From Vermamoeba vermiformis (lineage: Eukaryota; Tubulinea; Echinamoebida): a DNA stretch of 64,000 bases. Positions 54,755 to 64,000 of this stretch are shown in pieces (position 1 is the stretch's first letter; each line of letters opens with the position of its first letter). The notes below the pieces were generated by a model. It made no database searches. It was not told where the DNA came from and worked only from the letters and a program-made list of their open reading frames with translations. The stretch spans positions 1-64,000 of the forward strand of contig JBEWZL010000049.1 in NCBI GenBank assembly GCA_045837725.1. Reading direction: 5' to 3'. The translations under genes were made by a program, and so were the position numbers.

Positions 54755-56650
54755 TTAAACAAATTGCCAGATAGAATTAACTTTATGCCACAAAGGCATT
54801 GTCATTAATCTAAGGCCCGCAAATAATATTACCACGCCGGCTAATTTCCAAGGGAAACTAAATCCAGATCTCGTTCTGCTTCTGCAACATAGGTATGTCA
54901 AAATTTACTACGAAACCAGTTCTTACAATAAACAAAGTACTAACCTTACTTTTTTCCGTTAGTTACCGGTTCAGGTTCGTTAATATTGTCTGCAAGCTGC
55001 AGCTTGAACTCCAGTACGCCGTCCTTTGCCGAGAACAACTTTGGAATGTCGTCTCTGCGAGGAGGTACAAAGCGCAATAATCGCTGGTCATCGGGGAGTT
55101 GCGCAACGAACATGCCAGTGCCGAATTTGACGGTGTTCTGCAACTGTTCCCAGCCATCCACATCCTCTTCAGGAGGAATATCGACTTTGACGACCACGTA
55201 CTGGTTATTGATGTCCCAATCGCACTTGATAGGCCGGTTTGTAATGTAGTCCTGATTGATGCCAGCACAACGGATTCGGACTCTCATCTCGCCGTTTTTA
55301 ATGTCAACTCGGCCCTAAACAGTATTGTAAGTACTCTCTAATAATTATTCATATGATATACGTACAAATAAGTCGCTAAAGCCTTCACTAACGATGGTGT
55401 AGCCCAAGAACTGCATGTTGTGCATAGTGAAGTGACCCTTCGGTGCTTGACCTGGGTTATTAGCCTTGGGCAAGATAATAGGAGGCTTGCCGTCCTCTTC
55501 ATCAAGTACGAGACTATGATCCCAATCCTTAATCATTCGTTCTACCAATCTGTTCGCTCGATCCATGACTTGTTGGATTAAATTAATCTCCTTAGGGAGA
55601 TTGTTCTCGTACATTTTAGACTCAATGGCCTAATGCATATTTAAATCAATACTGATTTTCTAAATTATAGGGAAGAAAATTGGATTCGGATCTGCTTACC
55701 GCAATAACTTTCTCGTTATGCTCGCTCATAGAGGCGTCATTGCCAAGGAAGAAATGGATAGTACGTCGACCGTTGTAGATAGTAGTACCCATGAAGGGCT
55801 CAGGCAACCACGAGACCATCTTCTTAAAACGCTCATCTTGCTCGGGCTCTTCGAAGGCGTAAGTTCGCTTGACTTCTTCAATGAGCTTGGCTAATTCTTC
55901 AAGAGTGTTGACATGAGCCCAGTTGTGCACGATCAGAAGGCGATTGGTGGGAGTAACTGGCTTTTCAGTATTGTCCAACTGACGGATTAAGTTGCCGATC
56001 TGAACTTGAGTGTCGCGAGTGAACTTGGGAGTAACGTAGATGACGCGAGTAGCGATCTCCAAGGTCAATTGACGCAACAAGAATTCAGTGGCACGCACAT
56101 CAGTCAAATCAGCGTCTTTAAAAAGGTAAAGAATTAACGAATCCGGTCCAAGAATTGAATTTGAAAAGAACTTACTTGAACAAGGATAATTAGTGCCTTG
56201 AGTATCCAAGTAGATAACGTCGTTAATAACATTTTTAGGAGCGTCAGGGACAATCTCTTGGTTCAATTCTTCTTGTTCTAGAAGCTCCATCAACTCTCGC
56301 TCGCTCAACTGGCTTTTGTCGATCTCTTGCTTTTGCTCAACTCTCGGGTCTGTAGACTCTTCTAGAGTGGCGCCTTCAGGCAAAATCATGCAGAGGCCAG
56401 GAGTGTGGACAGTATGACCGCTTGGCAGGTTGATCTGATCCTTTTTGAGCTTTCGGATCAAGAAAGTTTTACCAGCGTTGGCATCACCAAGCAACGTGAC
56501 GAGCCTGCCAAAAACTTTGCACAAGGCCTTCTTACGTCTTCCGTATATCTTCCAGCCCAGTCTCAGTTTGCGGACTGATTGGATGGCGATCACCTGATCG
56601 TACATGTCATCGAGACATTTTTGGATATCGGCATCGGTGTAGTTAGACAT
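54755..56650 (-). CDS. Tail-anchored P-loop GTPase-like protein
   Basis: Five exons, about 590 residues. The N-terminal helical region (MSNYTDADIQKCLDDMYDQV) leads to a P-loop GDANAGKTFL (GxxxxGKT). A DTQG (switch II/G3-like, in VIYLDTQGTNYPC) follows, and VHNW (in RLLIVHNWAHVN) stands where an NKxD G4 motif would be expected. The order resembles large GTPases of the atlastin/GBP/dynamin type rather than Ras-type. A helical middle part (LIQQVMDRANRLVERMIKDW) precedes a beta-rich C-terminal part (YVVVKVDIPPEEDVDGWEQL). The last exon encodes KLAGVVILFAGLRLMTMPLW near the end, a single C-terminal membrane helix, so the protein should be tail-anchored with the GTPase in the cytosol. The gene diverges from the dynamin-like gene at 56969. 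GTP binding is inferred from motifs only. Confidence 0.7.
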
Positions 56651-56968
56651 TTGTGGTGTTGTTTTGAAGGTAAGTTGTTGAATGCTAAACAGACCCTGAC
56701 ATTCGTATTTATCTGCTTAAGAATTGAACGAAATCACAAATCGCTCACGTGTAATTGGAAAATTTTTTTCCACTTTAGGCAGTATTCTTATTCTTTGACA
56801 TTCGACGGACAGCTCACGTGATTTTGAACGCAGGATAGGCCAGCAATGTTGAAATCTCAAATTATATCACGTGCGTGTATTCTTGTAAGAATTGCTGATG
56901 TCCTTCTAATTAGAAAAATTTGCGACGCCATTATTAATTCATTTATTTGTTTTCAACAACACAACAAT
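56651..56968. promoter_or_regulatory. Shared upstream region of two GTPase genes
   Basis: About 320 bases between the start codons of the tail-anchored GTPase-like gene (56650, -) and the dynamin-like gene (56969, +). An in-frame ATG at 56846 would add 41 residues to the plus-strand protein (MLKSQIISRACILVRIADVL), but the MNSPAKFY start is preferred because that extension looks unlike the disordered N-terminus. CACGTG-like bases (TCACGTG) occur at about 56747, 56814 and 56868. Confidence 0.4.
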
Positions 56969-59900
56969 ATGAATAGCCCAGCCAAATTCTACTCGATTAC
57001 GAGTGGTTCTAACACTCCCAATAATAGAACTCCTGCTCCATCTGCATCCCCGACGCCATCCACACCCTCAAAGCCCAATGTAGTTGCTCCGACTGCGCCT
57101 AACAACAATAACACAGGCACAACAAATGGCGCTTCTAAAACAAAAGCAGAAGAAGATCAAAAGAAAAAGCCCGTTGTTGAACCTTTGCCTGAGGACTCGC
57201 CTGAAGGCTCGGATTCGGACTCAGCTGAGGAAACTTCAGAAGAAGAATCAAAGTCTGATAGTAGTAGAACTAAGCCTAAGCCCAGGTTCAATTCTCGTAA
57301 GTTCACGAACGGACACGAAGAGAATCCGGATTCTTCAGTTGAACTCGGTCGTCTTCACGGGATCTGCCACGAGCTTGAAGCCATCGTTGCTCAACTCAAT
57401 GACTCGCATCGTATTAAGAGAGACGATGCCATATCAATGCTCTACTCTTTGTTGGATGAAGCCTTCACTGTGTAAGTCCCATATGCACTTTTGATCCGGA
57501 TGCACGCGACTAACTTTTTGACTTAAGCTTGGGTATGAATGATATCTTACCAAGGACTCTAGTGGTCGGCCAGCAGAGCGGAGGCAAAACCAGCCTTTTC
57601 GAAGCTCTTTTGCGTCTCCCGATCGGCACACCTCGCCCAGGTAAGAATTGGATTCGCATCCGCTAAAAAAACCTTCTGAAAACGGAGAAGACCTTCTTTT
57701 AATATTTAATTGTCTGCACCAAATTTTATGTATATATGAAGGTTTCTCATCAGACAACATTTTCTAGAAATGGCTACGAAGATCCCACAAATCATTCGCA
57801 TGCGATGCAATCGACAATGCCAGAAGCCCAAGATCTCCTATTATTGGAAGGGCCAGCAATTTAACTGCGCTGATCCCGGCCAGTTAATTAGGGAAGTGAA
57901 CGACATCAACGATAAAGTTGATAAAATCGATATGGACGCGTATATCGAGATCACTATTGAATATGCTAAGGCACGTACGATCACTTTGATCGATTTGCCG
58001 GGCATTTTTGTTGCCTCATCCAAGAAGAACCCCAACATCTCCGCTGACGACATCGACAAACTCGTTGCTAAATGGGTCCTTGAGCGTCCTCATGACAGAA
58101 TTCTGCTCATTCAACGCATGAACGACGATGGAACTACGGTTAAAGCTCCACATATGGTTCTCGGAGTAAGTTCCGAAAAGTAAATTGATCAGATCCGGAT
58201 TGAAATTCTAATCAATTCTATTTACAGTCCAAAGAATATCCGAACCCTTGGGACCCTAAACTCAAGAGAACGACCCTCGTCATGACGCACTTCGACATGA
58301 TTAAGTCGGATCTTGAGATCAACTTGAACCGAAAAATTCATAATGTCGGTACTACGCCTGTTTACCCCTTCGTTATGACTCTTCACTCGATTCCAATGTC
58401 TGCCAACAGAGGAGAGCTCTCTCGTAGCACGGCAAGATGGTAACGAGTTTTTCTTAGAATAGATTTCATTTGGCGTGCTCTAATTGCGTTTATAAATAGG
58501 GAGGATCTCAAAACGGAGATTGAAAAGCAGCAACGAGTCAATCAGGAAGCTGACGAGAAAAAATACTATCAGCTTTCAGACCAGTACGTATAATACCTAA
58601 CTTCCTTTTTCCTCAGTGATAATAGCTAAACTCGTGCTATATAATATTAAATTAATTAATTGTAATTGTTAGCGCGCGGGCTGACTGGAAAAATCGCATT
58701 GGTTTTGCCGCGTTCGAGAAAGAATTCGTTAAGATGGTCAACAACGACTTCATTAAGAAAGCGTCCTCTATCATCGACATATTCATGCGAGAATACAGAA
58801 AATTAACGCAATCTAAAGAAGAGTTTGAGAAGTTGTACAAACAAACGCCTGAGATCAGCAACTACATGCGCAACTTTATTCGTATGAAAATCATAATATA
58901 TTTTCCTAAATCATTAACTCATTAATATTTTTATACTACAGAATCCTTCGTCGACTCCATGCGCGACATTTTTGGCCAAAGCGACCACGCGGATGCAGAT
59001 CTGAATGTCTTTGGTGTAACGCTCCAACGAGACCTTGAAGAATCACGTAAGCTCACTTTAACATATAATATATTAATACTAAACCTTCATTAGATGAATT
59101 CTTGCAATCGCTTCCGAAGCCCGTTGAAGAATGGCCGCCCCAATTTGACGCTACAACTCTTGGTACGTGCCGAAAAATATTTTTGATCTAATAAGGCATG
59201 TTATTAATTATTTATTATAGGCTCAATCGAGAATGCCGATCAGCACTTGATCACCAAACTTATTCTTGAACGACTTAAAGTCGAGATCAAGCAAAGATAC
59301 GCAGCGGTTAACCTTGATGAAGTGTCCAAAACGCGTCTTTTGGCCGCCATGAAACTTCAAGGCGATGTCTCTGTGAAGATGTCAGCGGTAAGTTGAGATT
59401 TAAGCTTTTTCTGAGAAAAAAAATACGTTGTTAAAACATGCTATTTAGGCCGGCCCTATCCTCCGCACAGAAGCGGAAAAACGGTTGGCTACCGGTGTAC
59501 CTTATTGTGTCTGGCGAGTAGTATACACCTTACATTATATGAAACAGCTCGCACTTCATGAGCTTCGTGAAAGTTACCCGCTTTTGATCGACAATCAGCA
59601 GTTCATGAATTACTTCGACAAAGTTTTTTACGAGTATTTGATCAAGCGCGGTGAAGACACCATTGCGAAATGTAAGTCCATAGTCTACTAATAGTATTAT
59701 ATCAGTATCTTATTGTTCGTAAGGCTTGGGCCATATCGAGGATGTGGTCAAATCTCACCGATGGAACTTGCCCGAAGAATTAATGACGCTGACTTCGGAG
59801 TTTATGAGCACCAAGCAAGACGAAGAGGACAACAAGAAGAAAGACGTGCTTCAATTGATCGATCAGGTCTCTGACATCTTGTCGCCCTTCAAGGCCCAAT

Positions 59901-60493
59901 TAGTAGGCGTGGACTTTGACAAACTCGTGAAGAAAGTCTTCAAGGCCGCACGCAAGAGAAAGGTAAAGACAATTTAAATTGCTACTTAAATTCCTGGAAT
60001 TGATTTTAACGTTTTTATCCAGCTTTCTAAGGCGATCAAACAAGCTTTCAAAGCGATGACTGGATCCACCAGCCACGAAGTTGCTCCTGAGGAAGAAGAT
60101 CAGCTTTACGAGCACATTCTCGCTCAATTTGAGGCCTTAAAGTCGCTCGTCACGCTCTTCATCGTGATGTCCGTTGAAAGTAACATCACAAAAGAATTGT
60201 ACGTCAAAATATCTTGATATTTATGCAAGCGTCATTGTTAATATTTCCTTTTTAGGGATACCACGGTGGCCAAAGATCGAATGCTTTACGCGTACCTCGA
60301 TGATAAGATCATGCCGTTATTAAATGAAAACAACAACGATCTCGTGGATCTGCGTGAACTTAAAGAAGAATATTTGAAGAAGGCCGAACAGTGCGGAAAA
60401 GACGCCGCAGTGGTCGATCGTTTGATCAAAGCAGCTCAAACAGCTATTAAGAACCTTGCTGATCACGACCACAACATTGCCTTGAATTTTTAA
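56969..60493 (+). CDS. Dynamin-family large GTPase
   Basis: About twelve exons, roughly 880 residues. A disordered P/S/T/N-rich and acidic N-terminus (SDSDSAEETSEEESKSD) is followed by a helix (LHGICHELEAIVAQLNDSHR) and the GTPase domain: G1 LVVGQQSGGKTSLFEAL, switch I region LPIGTPRP, G3 ITLIDLPGIFV, and G4 MTHFD. Middle and effector helices follow (ESFVDSMRDIFGQS; KLTQSKEEFEKLYKQ; EDTIAKCLGHIEDVVK), with no pleckstrin-homology or membrane helix seen. The TRPE-like switch I (GTPRPEMATKIP) is typical of dynamins and Mx proteins. The likely role is membrane scission or remodelling. The C-terminus (NLADHDHNIALNF) is helical. It is divergent to the tail-anchored GTPase gene and ends at 60493. 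Family call firm; subfamily uncertain. Confidence 0.88.
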
Positions 60494-60868
60494 GGTATAA
60501 TTGAAGTCATATGCTACGATAGCATGCGCACTTCAAGATTTTGCTTGTTTTCAATAAAATTTTCGTTTATGTCTGCGGTCAAAATCTATCTGTGGAATAA
60601 CAGCAAGATCTTCTATAAGTCGGCGCTAGTTAACCTCGAAGTCTGCAGATATTCAAAGAGGTATGCATCAGTATATCTTGTAGCACTGCCACGTGGTTAA
60701 CCTGTCAGTCAAAGATTTGACACAAAATTTTTCACGCGTTGCGACAAAGAACTTTTGATTCAATACGAAAGTAACAACAGCAGCCTTATTATTGCTCTAA
60801 CAAACTCAGTTGTGTAGTTTGCTTGACAAGCAAACCGTAACATCAGATCAACAGTACTACTGCAGCAA
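60494..60868. other. Intergenic stretch after the dynamin-like gene
   Basis: About 375 bases. AATAAAAT at about 60554 is a likely polyadenylation signal for the upstream gene. No other gene evident. Confidence 0.3.
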
Positions 60869-63127
60869 ATGAAGCGATTATATGTGTCTTTGTTATGCCT
60901 CTTTGTATTGGTGCTAATGACGAGTAGCGTTCGGTGCGACTTGGTGATTCTGTCTCCATCCAGACCGTAAGTCTAACCTACAAACAAATTTTGTTCTCCA
61001 ACGCGAAATTTACTCCAATTAATAGAATGGTGGGTCGATTACCCTTAAATTATATGTTTACAACGGCTAGTAATATAATTAACTAGGGTCGCGCGCTTAT
61101 TTTTAGTTCCATGATTCATGACAGCTAATTAATTACAGCGACAATTCGTCTTTCCCGATTGTACAAGCACCACCAGGACTATGGGCAGTTACAAGTTTTA
61201 ATATTACTGCAGAACTAGTGCTTGTGGTAAGTTAAAAGCGGCCAACATCCGCTGTTTTTTGCCTTTTTAAGAAGTCGTTTACGCAACTCTTTATCATCAT
61301 TATATTGTTTACCCTTTGTATTAACATACTCGTAGAATGGATCCGGTTGCAATGGCTACGATGGCTATGACATTGAAGGTAAAATTGTAGCAATCACAGA
61401 GAAAAACGGATGCAGCTACGGACGACGAGTAATTCGAGCTCTTGAAGGTAAATTATTCAGTAAATAAATTATATACACTAAAAGACTTCTTTCCTTATTA
61501 AGTTAAATTAGCGAATAAAATTAGTTAACTTTTCTATTATTTAAGGCAACGCTTTAGCCGTCATATTTCTTACTGGGAAGTCCATACCTGGCCAAGATGC
61601 TCGTATGCCGCAAGAAGATGAAATTGGGCCGTTTGAACTTCCAGCGGTTTATGTAAATCTGGATCATGTTTTACGAAATTGAATCGATGTATCTAACTAC
61701 TATTGCCAACCTCAGATTGGAGGAGACGGTACCTATATAAGCAGTCTATTACTAAATTCCACTGTTGTAATCAACTTGGCGCCCAGTAAGTCGGTTTAAC
61801 AATAGACCATTAAATTTGGAATTCAACTGCGCAGATTGATCCGTGATTAATACGAATCATTTACTATAGGTCCTAATCAGTGGGTCATATTCTACGATTC
61901 GCCGGGTTTCATTGCCTATCAAGCAATTTTCCTGGCCATCTTTGCCGGTACGCTAGCAATTGCGATTTGGAAGTTGGTTGAGGTCGTGCGACACTCAAAA
62001 TGTCAATTCTCCATATTACAAGTATTTATCTGGGTAGAAATCGTCAACAACACAAGTAAGTGTCGATGATAAATTAACGACCAAATCCGGATGCAGACTG
62101 AAATTTTGCTTAGTGCGCACTGTATACTTCTTCGATCCGTTCAGAAGTAGAGGCGTATACAATATCATCGCATCATTCTTATTAGAAACCCTTCACATGC
62201 CCTTGACTTGTAAGTAAATTTCGGATGCAGCAAAAACTTGCCATTTTTAGAGCAGAAACTCTAGCTATTGTCGACGTACTAATATGTCTGAATATAGTCA
62301 TTGCTTCGATGCTAGTCTCGTTGTACTGGCTCGAATCTGTCTCTGATTACCTTTCATCAAAACCGACAGCGAAATGGCTGGGCAAAATGTCAGCTCCGTT
62401 CTACGTCTTTCTGGGGCTCGTAGCAGCACTATACATCGCATTCTTGACAATGGCCTATTTAGGAAATGAAAACGCTGATGATGTCGTTACTGTCATTTTC
62501 GTTTTGTTCGGATGCGCTGCTATAGTTTTGATCGTAGTTGGTATGAAACAGCCATCCAGTTAATCTAACAATATTAACGTGAAATTTGGATATAGGCGCC
62601 AAGGTCTTATCAGTTTCGGTTAAATTATCACAAAGTGTGGGCAAAGCCAGTGGACGAAATTTAACTGTCAGAATCGTACGTAACAAGACTCTAAAATACA
62701 TTACTGTGAATCTGATAGTATATTATGTACTAGATGACCGTCAAATTGGTGTTTGTAGCGTTAGGAATGATTTTATTGTTAAGCATTTACCCTTCGTACC
62801 CGAAAATCAAATCGTAAGTATTTACATCTCATTAATACCGTAGTTTAATGTATATCATATAGTTTGACGTACATAGAACGGTTATTCGGCCAAAACATCA
62901 TAATCTTTGGTTCCCTCGCAATTGTATCCATCGCGCAACTTTTGACCATCCAGAAACGAAGACCCTCCAAGTCTTGGACGTCCAATAGCGGTTCTAGTAC
63001 GTCTTACTATCATCTCTTTACTATTTTCGTTGCTAATCATCTAATGTTCTCAGCTAAACTTGGCACCCGTTCAACTTCAAGAACGGATCTCACGCAGGTT
63101 GTTGAACCGCCCACTGTCGTTGTTTAA
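60869..63127 (+). CDS. Seven-helix membrane protein with PA-like ectodomain
   Basis: About eleven exons joined in phase. Signal peptide MKRLYVSLLCLFVLVLMTSS, then a luminal/extracellular domain like a protease-associated (PA) fold: NGYDIEGKIVAITEKNGCSY, GNALAVIFLTGKS, LPAVYIGGDG. Seven hydrophobic segments follow: IAYQAIFLAIFAGTLAIAIW; FSILQVFIWVEI; GVYNIIASFLLETLHM; DVLICLNIVIASMLVSLYWL; FYVFLGLVAALYIAFLTMAY; KLVFVALGMILLLSIYPSY; NIIIFGSLAIVSIAQLL. The tail is Ser/Arg/Lys-rich (KRRPSKSWTSNSGSST, then KLGTRSTSRTDLTQ) and probably phosphorylated. PA plus seven helices suggests a receptor or sorting protein; no named family is claimed. The acceptor in ...TTTTAGAG before CAGAAAC was chosen to avoid an in-frame stop. 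Confidence 0.65.
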
Positions 63128-63382
63128 GCCCTTTTATATTTATCCTGTACTATATGTAAAGTATTTTATTATACAATTAGAGTCGCGACTAATTTTGCTT
63201 CGCTTATATGCTTGGCCAGTACGTACTTAGAAAAATCCGCTTTATTTTAATTGACAAAAAACTGAATACATTATTTTGAACCAATTCGAACTAGTACTCC
63301 ACTCGCTGTATCACTATTAACATATAATAACAACGACTGAAATACTCGCCCGAACGAATAGATCCACACACGAGCGCTTGTT
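63128..63382. other. Convergent intergenic stretch
   Basis: About 255 bases between two convergent genes; AT-rich 3' flanks only. Confidence 0.3.
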
Positions 63383-63821
63383 TTAACGCTTGACCCATTG
63401 GAAGGCACGACGAGCCTTTCTGCGACCAGGCTTCTTTCTTTCAACTTCACGTGCATCTCTAGTCAAGTAGTTGCCGAGCTTCAATGGTGGGTAAAGTTCT
63501 GGGTCTACGTTCAACAAAGCACGAGCAATAGCAAGGCGAATAGCGCCAGCTTGGCCTGATGGACCACCGCCTGAAGCAGTGATTTCGAGGTCGTATGTGT
63601 TCAGTCGCTCAGTGACCATCAAAGGTTGAATCATGTGATCACGCACGTAAGGCAGCTAACACCAAAAATATCAGCAAATGTTCGCAAAAATTGATTATTG
63701 GCAACAGATCGTGGATCCGTTGACGAGTGCCAAAAGCCATTAACAATACTTACAGGGAAATAATACATCCAGTGTTTACCGTTAATAGTAATATTGCCGG
63801 TACCCTTCTTTAAGTGCACCT
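63383..63821 (-). CDS. MRPS9: Mitochondrial ribosomal protein uS9m, 3' part, cut by window
   Basis: Two exons are visible: 63750-63821 (KKGTGNITINGKHWMYYFP) and 63383-63657 (ending RRAFQWVKR). The latter carries the uS9 core: NTYDLEITASGGGPSGQAGA IRLAIARALL, then GNYLTRDAREVERKKPGRRK ARRAFQW. This matches bacterial-type uS9, so it is the mitochondrial rather than the cytosolic (eS/uS9, RPS16) protein. The C-terminal KR end, which reaches the P site tRNA in uS9, is intact. The N-terminal exons, with the targeting peptide, are not visible and probably lie past 64000. Confidence 0.85.
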
Positions 63822-64000
63822 ATGCAATACAACATGTGAGTTCAATGCGCGAAAGTGCGAGAGCTGCAGATCCGGTGACAAAAAAATAAAATTGTTTTCA
63901 GGAGGTTTATGCTCTGATCACTGATAATCATAAATTAAGCCTCCTAATTTCATCATTAAACAATTTTATCGCCCCACGCGTGCGCGCAGGCAATAGAATG

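Noticed and set aside
1-64000. Retroelements, Polintons, virus-like genes, DNA transposases, CRISPR arrays
   Set aside because: No reverse transcriptase, integrase, capsid, transposase or spaced-repeat pattern was seen on either strand.

Overview
The window is nuclear DNA from a free-living eukaryote, most likely an amoebozoan (protosteloid/variosean rather than dictyostelid). The evidence is dense genes on both strands, intergenic gaps often under 300 bases, AT-rich DNA, and many short introns (about 50-70 nt, GTAAGT/GTACGT donors, CTAAC-like branch sites). The gene content also fits: receptor kinases of the tyrosine-kinase-like type, N/Q-rich linkers, a CRT-like transporter, a dynamin-like GTPase and several F-box proteins. 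No plastid, viral, LTR, Polinton, CRISPR or operon structure was seen. Gene names rest on motif reading only; exon joins were checked by reading frame where I say so.

Layout. 0-12 kb: an F-box gene (-) with the first exon of a likely paralogue at the left edge; an ankyrin/F-box gene (+); calcineurin A (-); PIG-Y (-) divergent from a small predicted mitochondrial protein (+); mitochondrial ribosomal protein mS41 (+); an F-box/PP2-like gene (-). 12-16 kb: an AT-hook protein (+) and a disordered, probably nuclear protein (-). 17-25.7 kb: a very large Nup214-type FG nucleoporin (+) with an antisense ORF nested in one intron. 26-33 kb: an EMB8/YheT-type hydrolase (+), a GPI-type cupredoxin (-), the worn remnant of a subtilisin gene and an intact secreted subtilisin (+) carrying an odd in-frame exon duplication with GC-rich filler. 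33-37 kb: an LRR protein (+), an unrecognised gene (-) with another ORF nested antisense in its intron, and a small four-helix membrane protein (+).

37-46.3 kb: two tandem receptor kinases (-), each with a signal peptide, a kelch-like beta-propeller, Ig-like modules, one membrane helix and a complete kinase domain. The intracellular halves are nearly identical and the outer halves are diverged. This is the most striking system in the window. 46-64 kb: a THH1/TOM1-like seven-helix protein (-), an F-box protein with several membrane helices (-), a FYVE/RING E3 ligase (+), a CRT-like transporter (+), a tail-anchored GTPase-like protein (-) divergent from a dynamin-family GTPase (+), a seven-helix protein with a PA-like ectodomain (+), and the 3' part of mitochondrial ribosomal protein uS9m (-) cut by the right edge.

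Themes: ubiquitin ligase substrate receptors (four clear F-box genes plus a RING ligase), cell-surface sensing and digestion (receptor kinases, two seven-helix proteins, subtilisin, cupredoxin), membrane remodelling GTPases, and nucleus-encoded mitochondrial ribosomal proteins.
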